Shown: positions 46,214-54,829, counted from the first letter of the stretch. The stretch is DNA of 57,744 bases from Paenibacillus whitsoniae (GCF_003955665.1 NZ_RXHU01000031.1:1-57744); one strand, 5' to 3'. Translations and numbers: made by a program. Notes: generated by a model from the letters alone, not told the origin.

Positions 46214-46257
46214 CGCGCGTAATCTCTCCTATACGATGATAATGTCTCGCTTCGCTT

Positions 46258-46292
46258 TTAATTATATATACTGGATAGTTAATTAATCAAGA
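46258..46292. promoter_or_regulatory. Promoter and candidate TetR operator, MMPL/tetR
   Basis: TTAATTA (46258-46264) and TAATTAA (46280-46286) form an inverted repeat 15 bases apart. It overlaps a minus-strand promoter (-35 TTGATT at 46285-46290, 18-base spacer, TATAAT at 46261-46266) that would serve the MMPL gene. A TetR dimer here would block that promoter. Confidence 0.5.
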
Positions 46293-46327
46293 TGTCATGT
46301 AAATTCTTTTTTTCAGGAGTGAGCACC

Positions 46328-46945
46328 ATGAGTCCAAAATCCAAGCCGCTCGGCAGACCGCGTGTCTCCGAAGGCGATACACCGCTGAATCAAAAAATTT
46401 TACAAACCGCAATCGGGCTGTATCTTTCCCGCGGGTTTGAAACGGTGTCCATGGACGATATCGCCAAGGAATGCCAAGTTACCAAAGCTTCTGTGTATTA
46501 TTACTTTCCGTCCAAATCCGATCTATTGACCGCTTCCATGGTGTTATTGATGGACAACGTACGCCGCGCCACCATGCAGCGATTAAGCAAGCCGGCCCCG
46601 CTGCGCGAACGCTTGATTGACATTACGGAAGCCCATCTCAAGGCGATCGACTTCGATCTGCACTCTTTCATGCGCAAGATGGAAGCGACGCTGACCGAGG
46701 AGCAGATGCAGACGATGCGCAAAGCCGAACAGGGCATTCTCGACGCGCTGGAAGCCGAATTTGACAAATCCGCCGCATCCGGCGAGATCGGGCCTGTGAA
46801 CGGTCGCATCATTGCACGTGCCTATACGTCACTGCTCATGATGGGCCATGCCCGCGACGCCGATGGCGCCAAAATGTTCCCTCACGAAAGCGAAGCCGCC
46901 GTGCAGATTGTCGATATTTTATGGCGCGGCTTGTTTCCCGCGTAG
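46328..46945 (+). CDS. TetR-family transcriptional regulator
   Basis: Regulator of 205 residues. A basic Pro-rich start (MSPKSKPLGRPR) leads to the TetR helix-turn-helix (AIGLYLSRGFETVSMDDIAK, then ECQVTKASVYYYFPSKSDLL); the remaining helices form a ligand-binding dimer domain. ATG at 46328 follows CAGGAGTGA; an in-frame ATG 36 bases earlier has no ribosome site. The divergent MMPL exporter gene is its likely target, released when a substrate of the pump binds. Confidence 0.92.
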   Translation: MSPKSKPLGRPRVSEGDTPLNQKILQTAIGLYLSRGFETVSMDDIAKECQVTKASVYYYFPSKSDLLTASMVLLMDNVRRATMQRLSKPAPLRERLIDITEAHLKAIDFDLHSFMRKMEATLTEEQMQTMRKAEQGILDALEAEFDKSAASGEIGPVNGRIIARAYTSLLMMGHARDADGAKMFPHESEAAVQIVDILWRGLFPA

Positions 46946-46964
46946 CGCCTTCCCCGTACGCAAG

Positions 46965-47010
46965 AAGCCTCATCGTTCTTTCCAATGGAAAGGCGGAGAG
47001 GCTTTATTTT
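46965..47010 (+). terminator. Terminator after tetR
   Basis: AAGCCTC pairs with GAGGCTT, with inner CTTTCC/GGAAAG pairing, followed by TTATTTT. Confidence 0.75.
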
Positions 47011-47022
47011 ACAGTTCAGCAA

Positions 47023-47059
47023 CAAAAAAGACAGTCCCGGACGAACCGGAAACTGCCTT
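47023..47059 (-). terminator. Terminator after csp
   Basis: Minus strand AGGCAGTTTCCGG pairs with CCGGGACTGTCTT and runs into T residues, about 50 bases after the csp stop. Confidence 0.8.
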
Positions 47060-47107
47060 ATTTGCTTGTGCTATGACACTATTTATAAGTAGGGAGCCCC
47101 TTAAATC

Positions 47108-47305
47108 TTATAATTTAATGACGTTAGCTGCTTGAGGACCACGGTTTCCTTGAGTGATGTCGAACTCAACGGATTGGCCTTCTTCTAATGTTTTGAATCC
47201 TTCGCCTTGGATTGCGGAGAAGTGAACGAATACATCGTCGCCGCCATCAACAGAAATGAAACCGTACCCTTTTTCTGCGTTGAACCATTTAACTGTACCT
47301 TTCAA
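47108..47305 (-). CDS. Cold-shock protein (CspA/CspB family)
   Basis: Single OB-fold protein of 65 residues that binds single-stranded RNA and DNA and acts as an RNA chaperone. RNP1 (KGYGFI) and RNP2 (VFVHFSAI) are intact, and the protein starts [20 protein letters not shown] as in B. subtilis CspB and CspD. Start is TTG after AGGAGGTTG. It has a strong promoter and a terminator of its own. Confidence 0.96.
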   Translation of the reverse strand: MKGTVKWFNAEKGYGFISVDGGDDVFVHFSAIQGEGFKTLEEGQSVEFDITQGNRGPQAANVIKL

Positions 47306-47350
47306 GTGAACAACCTCCTAAAAATATCGCCATCTATGACGAATAAGGAA

Positions 47351-47379
47351 ATTATACCATTACCAAGGAGATAAATCAA
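47351..47379 (-). promoter_or_regulatory. Promoter of csp
   Basis: Minus strand TTGATT (47374-47379), 17-base spacer, TATAAT (47351-47356), about 45 bases before the start. Confidence 0.8.
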
Positions 47380-47432
47380 CGAAAATCCCGCTGAGAAAAA
47401 GCTGAAAATTGTTGATGTACCAACGTTTTCCA

Positions 47433-48149
47433 CTAGCCAAGCCGCGGTTTCGATATGCTCAAAAATTGATGCGAATTTGGCAAAAACGGTAAGTCGGCTT
47501 CTCCTTTTTGCGCAAAAAAGCCATTCCATGCAAGCTCATCAAGCAGGTCCGCTAGGCGGGAATACTCCTCCGTTCGGAAACTGAGCAGCGGATAAATCCG
47601 CACTTCACCCCCGGGCTTGCACACCCTGAGCAGTTCCTTCACAGCCGCAAGATGAAATTCGAAATCAAACTGCGCCTCATACAAAAATAAAAAGTGACTG
47701 CACAGCACGAAATCAAAACTGCTATGTTCAAAAGGCAGCTCCGGCAGCGCCGCGGCATAATACCGCTCAGCCTGATCACTGCTTTCATAATCCGCTAAAA
47801 ACCGCTCAAGCGCCGCAATCCTTCCGGCTTTATGGCGCTCAACGGAACCGTAATACGTCCAGTCGTAGACGTCTGTCAGCTTTTCCATTTTGGCTGCGAC
47901 GACTTCAATCTCCGCTCGGCCGTGGGCCTCAATCTCGGCTGCCGACATCGCGTAAAGCGGATCCGCCGCCTCCGCCAAGATGCCGATTTGCCGGGCATCC
48001 GCCGTGAACGACGATGCGCCTCCAGCGACATCAAGCACACGCTTGCCGATCAAATCCTCGGTCTGCAACATGAACATTTTCTCATATTCCGCATACGATC
48101 TTGACGTCATAGCGACGCCTGCCTGCTCATAAATACGCTTTGTTTCCAT
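47433..48149 (-). CDS. SAM-dependent methyltransferase
   Basis: Class I methyltransferase of 238 residues. Motif I is RVLDVAGGASSFTADAR; the second strand reads GILAEAADPLY, and motif IV-like sequence is FDFVLCSHFLFLY, followed by LLRVCKPGGEVRIYPLL. The long insert (about 75-130, EVVAAKMEKLTDVYDWTYYG and YESSDQAERY) is family-specific. Substrate unknown. Start follows GAGGAGAGATGAGCA. It ends about 50 bases before the csp promoter. Confidence 0.85.
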   Translation of the reverse strand: METKRIYEQAGVAMTSRSYAEYEKMFMLQTEDLIGKRVLDVAGGASSFTADARQIGILAEAADPLYAMSAAEIEAHGRAEIEVVAAKMEKLTDVYDWTYYGSVERHKAGRIAALERFLADYESSDQAERYYAAALPELPFEHSSFDFVLCSHFLFLYEAQFDFEFHLAAVKELLRVCKPGGEVRIYPLLSFRTEEYSRLADLLDELAWNGFFAQKGEADLPFLPNSHQFLSISKPRLG

Positions 48150-48370
48150 TGCTCATCTCTCCTCATCTCAGCTCTACAGTCTCCGCTTAGCTCGCCTTGC
48201 ACGTCCCTCCCCTTGCTTCGCTTTAAAGCAACTTGGAAAGGATTAGGAGGATTTTATCACGCGCAGGTGCGGGCCGCAACCCCTTTTTTCCTACTAGCCG
48301 TTTGGAAATACGGTCCCGTTTATGGTACGATGTCAAGAAGCGAACCCACTTATAGAAACGAGGAATACCG

Positions 48371-48616
48371 ATGGCGAATCAACCTTTCAAGAAACATACG
48401 ATCTACAAAAAAGATAAATGGAACATGCTCAACGTCGAAGTACAAGGCTCCAAAATTGTGCTGACCGAAATTTCCGACCAATGGGGCGAAGAATGCCATA
48501 CCTTCATCGGCCGACCGGCCATGATGCATTGGGCAAACGAACGATTTGCTCCGGACAAATTCGATGGCACTGAAGAGGAACGTCAAGCGATTCTGGATAA
48601 CTTGAAGGCACTCTAA
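48371..48616 (+). CDS. Small uncharacterised protein, 81 residues
   Basis: Unnamed protein conserved, as far as I recall, in Paenibacillus and Bacillus; function unknown. It begins MANQPFKKHTIYKKDKWNML, has a beta-rich first half and ends in the helix TEEERQAILDNLKAL. The segment FIGRPAMMHWANERFAPDKF is the most distinctive part. The ribosome site is GAGGAAT. It is divergent from the methyltransferase gene. Confidence 0.75.
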   Translation: MANQPFKKHTIYKKDKWNMLNVEVQGSKIVLTEISDQWGEECHTFIGRPAMMHWANERFAPDKFDGTEEERQAILDNLKAL

Positions 48617-48712
48617 TCCGATTCCAAAAGTTTATGTCAGCAAAACGAACATTGTATTGACTTTATTATCAATTCATGCTTATAATGAATCATAATTTCA
48701 TAGCACCACTCC

Positions 48713-48890
48713 AAAGGGGAGTAGCTGGTACAATAAAGTCGTCAATTCGGATCCTCATCAGGTCCCGGCTTTATTGGCAACGATATCGTTGTTAGCAAGA
48801 CCTTTGCCAATTTCAAGAAAATTGGTGAAGGTCTTTTTTGATGGAAATGAGCCTTCACCGTGCTAGTATCGCGGGTAGGCTCATTTTTTT
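48713..48890 (+). promoter_or_regulatory. yybP-ykoY Mn2+ riboswitch with tandem terminators
   Basis: The aptamer has the conserved AAAGGGGAGTAGC (48713-48725), GTCGTCAATTCGGA, GTCCCGGCTTTATTG, the hairpin CAACGATATCGTTG, and TTAGCAAGACCTTTGCC (48793-48807), all typical of the yybP-ykoY class that binds Mn2+. Terminator 1: AGACCTTTGCCAATT (48798-48812) with AATTGGTGAAGGTCT (48820-48834) and a T-run. Terminator 2: ATGAGCCT (48847-48854) with AGGCTCAT (48877-48884) and seven T residues. GGTGAAGG (48824-48831) in terminator 1 is complementary to CCTTCACC (48852-48859) in terminator 2. Mn2+ binding should allow read-through into the TerC gene. Confidence 0.92.
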
Positions 48891-48920
48891 ATCAAAACTT
48901 TCGTAAGGAGCGTGTTTCAC

Positions 48921-49757
48921 ATGGATATTTTGTCCACAAGTTTTCTCTTCTCACTACTCAGCATTATTCTGATCGATCTGGTTCTCGCAGGGGATAACGC
49001 GATTGTCATCGGAATGGCCGCGCGCAATTTGAAAAAAGAGACGCAAAAGAAAGTCATTCTCTGGGGCACGGTCGGTGCGATTGCCATTCGTGCTGCGGCT
49101 ACGGTTCTCGTGGTCGGCCTGTTAAAAATCCCCGGTTTGCTGCTTGCCGGCGGCATCCTGCTCCTCTGGATTTCGTATAAGCTTCTCACCGAAAAGAAAA
49201 ATCACGATAACGTCGGCGCGAAAGACAGCATGTGGGCCGCGATCCGCACCATTATTATCGCAGATGCTGTGATGGGCATGGACAACGTCATTGCGGTCGC
49301 CGGCGCTGCTCACGGCAGCTTCCTGCTCGTTATTCTCGGCCTCCTCGTCAGCGTACCGATCGTCGTCTGGGGCAGCACCTTATTCATTGCTTGGATTGAA
49401 AAGTATCCTTGGATTATTTATATCGGTGCAGGTGTACTGGTACTTACCGCAGGCAAAATGATTACAGGCGACAGCGTGACGCATGCGCTCTTTGCAGGCA
49501 ATGCCATCGCAAAATGGACGTTCATCGGCCTTCTGATCGTGCTTGTCCTTGCCGCAGGCAACTGGTCGAAAATGATCGGCTATCAAGTGAAAGTAGGCAA
49601 CAGCGGAGAATTGACGCTCCCGAAGGAGCTCAGTGAGGAAGCGCAAATTGCGGAGGAAGACCGCTACACCGTCAAAATGGATGCGCGCGGCAATTACGTG
49701 CTCGTCAAGGAAGACGCCGACGACGCTCCGAACGATACCATGCAGCATGCCGGATAA
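48921..49757 (+). CDS. TerC-family membrane protein, probable Mn2+ exporter
   Basis: Membrane protein of 278 residues with about seven helices. Acidic residues within helices (IDLVLAGDNAIVIGMAAR and IADAVMGMDNVIAVAGAA) are the TerC metal-site signature. A cytoplasmic tail of about 60 residues is acidic. Relatives in B. subtilis (YkoY, MeeY type) are Mn2+ exporters that protect against excess Mn2+, often used for metalating secreted proteins. The riboswitch upstream supports this role. The ATG at 48921 follows AAGGAGCG. Confidence 0.9.
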   Translation: MDILSTSFLFSLLSIILIDLVLAGDNAIVIGMAARNLKKETQKKVILWGTVGAIAIRAAATVLVVGLLKIPGLLLAGGILLLWISYKLLTEKKNHDNVGAKDSMWAAIRTIIIADAVMGMDNVIAVAGAAHGSFLLVILGLLVSVPIVVWGSTLFIAWIEKYPWIIYIGAGVLVLTAGKMITGDSVTHALFAGNAIAKWTFIGLLIVLVLAAGNWSKMIGYQVKVGNSGELTLPKELSEEAQIAEEDRYTVKMDARGNYVLVKEDADDAPNDTMQHAG

Positions 49758-49842
49758 AAAGGGTTTTCACCTTTCTACAGCGAAAAAGAGTAGCATGCGC
49801 CGCTAGACTGGCGTCATAATCTAGTGTAGAAGGATGATTGGC

Positions 49843-50025
49843 ATGGCCGATTCCGGCTCGATTCTTACGTTTGTGATCGTTTCTTTTTGTCTCGCGATCA
49901 TTCTGATTATGAAAAAGGATACGCTGCCTCCGCAGATGAAGCGTTACCTGGCCCTGCTCGCCATTGTTATGGTAGCCGTGTCCTTCTTCCTGATCCTGTT
50001 CAGCTTCTTCCGATTGGGAACATGA
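49843..50025 (+). CDS. Small membrane protein, 60 residues
   Basis: Short protein with two membrane helices (SILTFVIVSFCLAIILIM and YLALLAIVMVAVSFFLILF) separated by the basic loop KKDTLPPQMKR. I do not recognise a family. AAGGATGAT is the ribosome site, which favours the ATG at 49843 over that at 49834, which overlaps it. It lies between the TerC and oligoendopeptidase genes; cotranscription with either is not clear. Confidence 0.7.
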   Translation: MADSGSILTFVIVSFCLAIILIMKKDTLPPQMKRYLALLAIVMVAVSFFLILFSFFRLGT

Positions 50026-50293
50026 ATAGACTTCCTTCCAGCTTTTTCATATAATATTCATAATTGAAAAGCAGAACGGTCATACTATGGTGAAAACCAT
50101 GCTAGGGGAGTTGTGGAAGCGCAGGGCTTCCGCCCCAGCTCCCCCATGGGCATATGCCGGGAGCGTGACCGTATTGCGATTACTCTATGTAACTGCCGCC
50201 ATGGGCCTGCTGCTCAGCTCAGTGCCCGCAGCGGATTTACACGCAAAGGATAGCAGCTTACCCCCATCTCAATCGACGAACAGGAGGGCTCCG

Positions 50294-52084
50294 ATGACTC
50301 AACTATTGGAACGCAAGCAAGTACCGGCCGAGCATAAGTGGAAACTGGAGGATCTGTATGCCGACCAGAAGGCCTGGGATCAAGAATTTCAAAGCGTGAA
50401 AGATTCGCTCGGCAAGATCAGCGCCTTCCAGGGCAAGCTGACGGATGCTGCCGCTGTGAAGCAAATTTTCCAGCTTGAAGATGAAATTTCTCTTAAGACA
50501 GAGCGACTTTATGTGTATTCCAACATGAAACATCATGAAGATACAGCCGAGCCTACCTATCAAGCGCTTTCGGATAAAGCGAAGAAAATTTCGGTTGAAG
50601 TCGGCGAAGCGCTTTCGTTCGTATCTCCGGAAATTTTGAGTTTGTCGGAAGAGAAACTTCAGCAGTTGGTGAATGATCCCTCCCTTGCTTTTTACAAAAA
50701 GACACTGGAAGAAATGATCCGCCAAAAGCCGCATACACTTTCGAAAGATCAAGAAGCGCTGCTTGCGCAAGCCGGCAACATGGCCGGTGCACCGAGCACC
50801 ATTTTCGGCATGCTGAACAATGCGGATTTGAAATTTCCGAAAATAAAAAACGAAAAAGGCGAGGAAGTCGAGCTGACGCACGGCAGCTACATTCAGTTCC
50901 TCGAGAGCCGCGACCCGGAAGTGCGCAAGAACGCTTTTCACGCGGTATACCAGACGTATCGCAACAATAAAAACACGATCGGCGCAACGCTTGCCGCGAA
51001 CATCAATAAAAATATTTTCTATGCCAAGGCCCGTCATTATCCATCTGTGCTCGAATCTACACTCTTCGGCGATAACATCAAAAAAGAAGTGTACACGAAC
51101 CTGATCGGCACGATTCATGACGCTCTGCCACAGCTCCAGCGCTATCTGAAGCTGCGCAAAAAGCTGCTGAAGGTTGACGAGCTGCACATGTACGACCTGT
51201 TTGCTCCGCTGGTGGAAGAGTTCAAAATGGACATTACCTACGCCCAGGCCAAGGAAGAAGTCATCAAGAGCTTAGCGCCGCTTGGCGAGAACTACTTGAA
51301 GATTTTGAAGGAAGGCTTTGACAACCACTGGATCGACGTATATGAAAATAAAAACAAACGCAACGGCGCGTACAGCTGGGGCGCTTACGGCACGCATCCG
51401 TACGTCTTGCTGAACCACAAGGACAATCTGAACAGCATGTTCACGCTGACGCACGAGATGGGCCATGCGATTCACTCGTATCTGTCCGACGAGAATCAGG
51501 AGTACCGCTATGCGCAGTACACGATTTTTCTCGCGGAAGTGGCCTCCACACTGAACGAAGCGCTGCTGATGGATTATTTGCTCAAACGCGTAACGGATCC
51601 GAAGGAAAAACTGTATCTGCTTACCTACTATGCGGATCAGTTCCGTACGACGGTGTTCCGTCAAACGATGTTTGCCGAATTCGAAATGATTACGCACGAG
51701 AAAACGGAGCAAGGCGAGTCCTTGACGCCGCAGGATTTCAGCGATATCTACTACGGCCTGAACAAACTGTACCATGGCAACGACATGGTCGTTGATCAGG
51801 ACATCGAGATGGAATGGGCTCGCATTCCTCACTTCTACAACAGCTTCTATGTGTATAAATATGCGACCGGCTTCTCGGCGGCTACAAGCTTCGCGAAGCA
51901 AATTCTTGATGAAGGCGCGCCGGCGGTCGAGCGATACCTGAGCTTCCTCAAGAGCGGCGGCAGCGACTACTCGCTTAATATCTTGAAGAAGGCAGGCGTC
52001 GATATGTCCACGCCGGAGCCGATCAAGCAAGCGATGAGCGTATTCAGCTCGCTGCTCGATCAAATGGAAGAACTGACGAAGTAA
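50294..52084 (+). CDS. pepF: Oligoendopeptidase F (M3 family)
   Basis: Zinc peptidase of 596 residues that cuts short peptides. The zinc motif HEMGH is at residues 387-391 (FTLTHEMGHAIHSYLS); the third ligand Glu lies in FLAEVASTLNEALL. The N-terminus MTQLLERKQVPAEHKWKLED is the canonical PepF start, and the ATG at 50294 is preceded by AGGAGGG. The frame stays open for 69 codons upstream, and this extension contains a signal-peptide-like hydrophobic stretch (see findings). A terminator follows. Confidence 0.93.
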   Translation: MTQLLERKQVPAEHKWKLEDLYADQKAWDQEFQSVKDSLGKISAFQGKLTDAAAVKQIFQLEDEISLKTERLYVYSNMKHHEDTAEPTYQALSDKAKKISVEVGEALSFVSPEILSLSEEKLQQLVNDPSLAFYKKTLEEMIRQKPHTLSKDQEALLAQAGNMAGAPSTIFGMLNNADLKFPKIKNEKGEEVELTHGSYIQFLESRDPEVRKNAFHAVYQTYRNNKNTIGATLAANINKNIFYAKARHYPSVLESTLFGDNIKKEVYTNLIGTIHDALPQLQRYLKLRKKLLKVDELHMYDLFAPLVEEFKMDITYAQAKEEVIKSLAPLGENYLKILKEGFDNHWIDVYENKNKRNGAYSWGAYGTHPYVLLNHKDNLNSMFTLTHEMGHAIHSYLSDENQEYRYAQYTIFLAEVASTLNEALLMDYLLKRVTDPKEKLYLLTYYADQFRTTVFRQTMFAEFEMITHEKTEQGESLTPQDFSDIYYGLNKLYHGNDMVVDQDIEMEWARIPHFYNSFYVYKYATGFSAATSFAKQILDEGAPAVERYLSFLKSGGSDYSLNILKKAGVDMSTPEPIKQAMSVFSSLLDQMEELTK

Positions 52085-52096
52085 GAAAGTTCGAGG

Positions 52097-52131
52097 AAAG
52101 GTTGAAGGCGGATGCTTTCAACCTTTTTTTC
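52097..52131 (+). terminator. Terminator after pepF
   Basis: GAAAGGTTGAA pairs with TTTCAACCTTT and runs into seven T residues. Confidence 0.88.
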
Positions 52132-52179
52132 TAAAAATGAGTATTTAAAAAACTACCTCTAAAGAGAGGAACGATTGCG

Positions 52180-52497
52180 ATGAAAATTCAGGGTATGCTT
52201 ATTGCCGGTTTAATCTTTGCACTTATAACAGCCGTCTTCGCGGTCATTAACGTTGAGCCCGTAAAGGTGAATTTCTTGTTTGCCGAGACGTCGACGCCGC
52301 TTATTCTCGTCATTCTGACCTCCACGCTGCTTGGCGGCCTGATGGTGGGCATGTTCGGCATCGTGCGCGGATACAAATTGCAGCGGAAAGTCAAGCTGCT
52401 CGAGAAGCAGCTGCTGGAAGCGCAAAAGCCCGTCACCGCTGCGGCCGAGCCTGCTGTAACACAGACAGAAGCCGTTCAAACAGAAACGGGCGCGTAG
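52180..52497 (+). CDS. LapA-domain (DUF1049) small membrane protein
   Basis: Protein of 105 residues. Two membrane helices (about 5-23 and 43-63) flank the typical VEPVKVNFLFAETSTPLIL loop, followed by a coiled-coil segment YKLQRKVKLLEKQLLEAQK and a Thr/Glu/Ala-rich tail. This is the LapA (lipopolysaccharide assembly protein A) domain, which in Gram-positive bacteria has no known role. RBS AGAGGAACG before the ATG. Confidence 0.88.
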   Translation: MKIQGMLIAGLIFALITAVFAVINVEPVKVNFLFAETSTPLILVILTSTLLGGLMVGMFGIVRGYKLQRKVKLLEKQLLEAQKPVTAAAEPAVTQTEAVQTETGA

Positions 52498-52501
52498 CCT
52501 C

Positions 52502-53311
52502 TCATAAAAGGAAACTAAAGCCTAGACAGATAAACCCTCCAACCAGCGATGAAAGTGCGTTTACCGCATCGTTGCTCATGAACCGAAGACCGCGGATCTG
52601 GCGGGCTTTTTGTCCGCAGTGCACCGGCTTTTCCACCGTTTTCCCGCAGTGCTCGCACCGATACATGACTTGCGCCGTTGCCCCCAGTACAGAATCGATG
52701 AGCGCGCCAAGCAGCCCGGATGCAGCCCCAAGCAAGCTATAGGCCATCCAGCCGCGGGCGAATTGATCCGCATCCCCCCACTCCCCCAGTCCGCCGCCGA
52801 CTAAACCGATGAACGCTCCTCCAAGCAAAGATGCTGCCAAGCCGAGCTTGGTAATCCCGCCGGAAGTTCCTGGCGCTACTCGCTTGCCGGTCAGAATAAA
52901 CCTCGGCTCCCCCTTGCTCAAGCCTCCGATTTCGGTCGCCCAAGTATCGCTGTTCACCGTCGCCATCACGCCAAGGAACAGAAACCACCATAGTTCGCTA
53001 GCCCATACGGCGTTCGCTATGCAGGCAAGAAGGCCAAGCCCTCCGTTAGCCGCCACCTGTCCCCAGTCCCGCCTGCTGCCTTTGGCGTAACCTTGCTCCG
53101 CCTCCTCTTTGCGCTTCGCTTTTAGTTTCGAGAGCATGCTCGAGGAAACGAAGAAAGCGATCAGCGTACCGAACCACGCGGCACTGGCCAGCCCGTACAT
53201 AGCGGTGCCGAGAACGACAGCTGCGAGCGCGCCCGAAAGGGAGAGCGATTTTTTCCAATAAGCGGCGGCGGCAATACAGCTGCTGCCAGCAAGCCCAATC
53301 AGCCACTCCAA
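52502..53311 (-). CDS. DUF92 membrane protein (VTE6-like)
   Basis: Integral membrane protein of 269 residues with about six to seven helices. The segments ATVNSDTWATEIGGLSKGEPR, APGTSGGITKLGLAASLLGG and FMSNDAVNALSSLVGG are the DUF92 signature; plant VTE6 of this family phosphorylates phytyl phosphate, so an isoprenoid-phosphate kinase role is possible. A CxxC pair in RCEHCGKTVEKPVHCG near the end may bind metal. TTG at 53311 is used as start because AAGGAGG lies nine bases before it. It converges on the LapA gene with a 4-base gap. Confidence 0.85.
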   Translation of the reverse strand: MEWLIGLAGSSCIAAAAYWKKSLSLSGALAAVVLGTAMYGLASAAWFGTLIAFFVSSSMLSKLKAKRKEEAEQGYAKGSRRDWGQVAANGGLGLLACIANAVWASELWWFLFLGVMATVNSDTWATEIGGLSKGEPRFILTGKRVAPGTSGGITKLGLAASLLGGAFIGLVGGGLGEWGDADQFARGWMAYSLLGAASGLLGALIDSVLGATAQVMYRCEHCGKTVEKPVHCGQKARQIRGLRFMSNDAVNALSSLVGGFICLGFSFLL

Positions 53312-53489
53312 CTGCGCTTTCCTCCTTTTGTAAAAACAGACCATTCTCACTGCCTCTATTGTAGCATAGACCGCCATCATTCTATTAGCCCACAAGAAAC
53401 ATAGGCATTTCGACTCATTTCGCCAATTTCTCACGCCAAATTTCCCCATTCTGTGGTATCATAAGAGGGATGAACGATAGGAGGCTGCC

Positions 53490-54653
53490 ATGGAGCTAGA
53501 TCAACCCCAAGCACATTCCACTCCCAAGCGGGATCTGGAACCAGAGGAAATGCTGCGCATTATTTTTGAATATGCAGCCAAAATCGCCAACGAACGAACG
53601 TTGGAGAACGTGCTGATGCTCATGGCGGACATGGGGCGTGCAATGATCGTATCTGATCGCTGTACGGTCTGGCTGCTCGATAAGCACAAGGATGAGCTGT
53701 GGTCGAAAGTCGCTCACGGACTGGACGAAATCCGGATTCCGAGCTCCGCAGGACTTGTGGGCTATTCGGTGATGAACGATCGGGCTGTTTTTATTGACGA
53801 TGCCTATACGAATGAAGAATATAAATCTTTTTTGGAACATGGCGCGCTGCGCACGGATCAGCAAACCGGCTACCGAACCCAGGCTTTGATGGTGATCCCG
53901 TTCAAAAATAGCGAAGGCGAAATCATGGGCGCCTATCAGGCGATTAATAAATTGACGGCGAGCGGACAATTTTCGGCGAAGGATATGGAGTACTTGACGC
54001 TTGCCGCGTCCTACGCAGGAAAATCGCTTGAATCCGCTTTGCTCACAAATGAAATTGAAGAAACGCAGAAGGAAATTATTTTCCGCATGGGGGAAATCGG
54101 CGAAAGCCGGTCCAAAGAAACCGGCAACCACGTCAAGCGGGTTGCAGAGTACTCCTACCTGATCGCGCTCGGACTTGGCCTTGGGCAGGAGGAAGCCGAT
54201 CTGCTCAAAATGGCGTCGCCGATGCACGACATCGGCAAAGTGGCCATTCCGGACGCCGTGCTGAACAAGCCCGGCAAGCTGACGGACGAGGAGTTCAAGC
54301 TGATGCAGAATCATACCGTGATCGGTTACAATCTGCTCAAGAACTCTTCCAGGCGGATTTTGAAAACAGCTGCACTCGTTGCTTATGAGCACCATGAGAA
54401 ATGGAACGGCCGTGGTTATCCACGCGGGATCAGCGGCGAGGACATTCACATCTATGGCCGCATCACGGCGATTGCGGACGTGTTCGATGCGCTCGGCAGC
54501 GAGCGGGTTTACAAGAAAGCGTGGGAGCTGGATCGCATTCTCCAATTGTTCCAAGAGGAGCGAGGGCAGCATTTCGATCCCGCGGTTGTGGACGTCTTTT
54601 TCGAGCAGCTGCCGGCGCTACTTCGTGCAAGAGAAGAGTACGCCGACGTGTGA
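53490..54653 (+). CDS. GAF-HD-GYP cyclic-di-GMP phosphodiesterase
   Basis: Signalling enzyme of 387 residues. A GAF sensor domain (about 35-190, VSDRCTVWLLDKHKDELWSK) is followed by an HD-GYP domain (about 200-380). The catalytic pieces are ETGNHVKRVAEYS, MHDIGKVAIPDAVLNKPGKL, and HHEKWNGRGYPRG, the GYP variant with N for the usual D. HD-GYP enzymes break down cyclic di-GMP. Start follows AGGAGGCTGCC. A terminator follows. The ligand of the GAF domain is unknown. Confidence 0.93.
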   Translation: MELDQPQAHSTPKRDLEPEEMLRIIFEYAAKIANERTLENVLMLMADMGRAMIVSDRCTVWLLDKHKDELWSKVAHGLDEIRIPSSAGLVGYSVMNDRAVFIDDAYTNEEYKSFLEHGALRTDQQTGYRTQALMVIPFKNSEGEIMGAYQAINKLTASGQFSAKDMEYLTLAASYAGKSLESALLTNEIEETQKEIIFRMGEIGESRSKETGNHVKRVAEYSYLIALGLGLGQEEADLLKMASPMHDIGKVAIPDAVLNKPGKLTDEEFKLMQNHTVIGYNLLKNSSRRILKTAALVAYEHHEKWNGRGYPRGISGEDIHIYGRITAIADVFDALGSERVYKKAWELDRILQLFQEERGQHFDPAVVDVFFEQLPALLRAREEYADV

Positions 54654-54666
54654 GGCGTGGGAAGTA

Positions 54667-54696
54667 AAACCTAGCGAGGGATCGCTAGGTTTTTTG
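54667..54696 (+). terminator. Terminator after the GAF/HD-GYP gene
   Basis: AACCTAGCGA pairs with TCGCTAGGTT and runs into six T residues. Confidence 0.9.
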
Positions 54697-54801
54697 GTGT
54701 GCCGCTGCATGGAGCTTATTCACATGAAAGCAGCCCGATTTCACTAGATTTCAATGAAATAGGCACGTTGGCGCAGGTTAAAATCCAAATTCCCCGTCTT
54801 T

Positions 54802-54829
54802 CGAGGCAATGAGCTCTGTGGCAACCGTT
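54802..54829 (-). repeat. Fifth copy of the intergenic repeat
   Basis: On the minus strand it reads AACGGTTGCCACAGAGCTCA then TTGCCTCG, matching the consensus of the cluster at 35215-35395 (AACGGTTGYSACAGCG...TTTGCC) in most positions. Confidence 0.6.

Noticed and set aside
53496..54572. Open frame of 358 codons on the minus strand
   Set aside because: Opposite to the GAF/HD-GYP gene, whose motifs are intact; no ribosome site.
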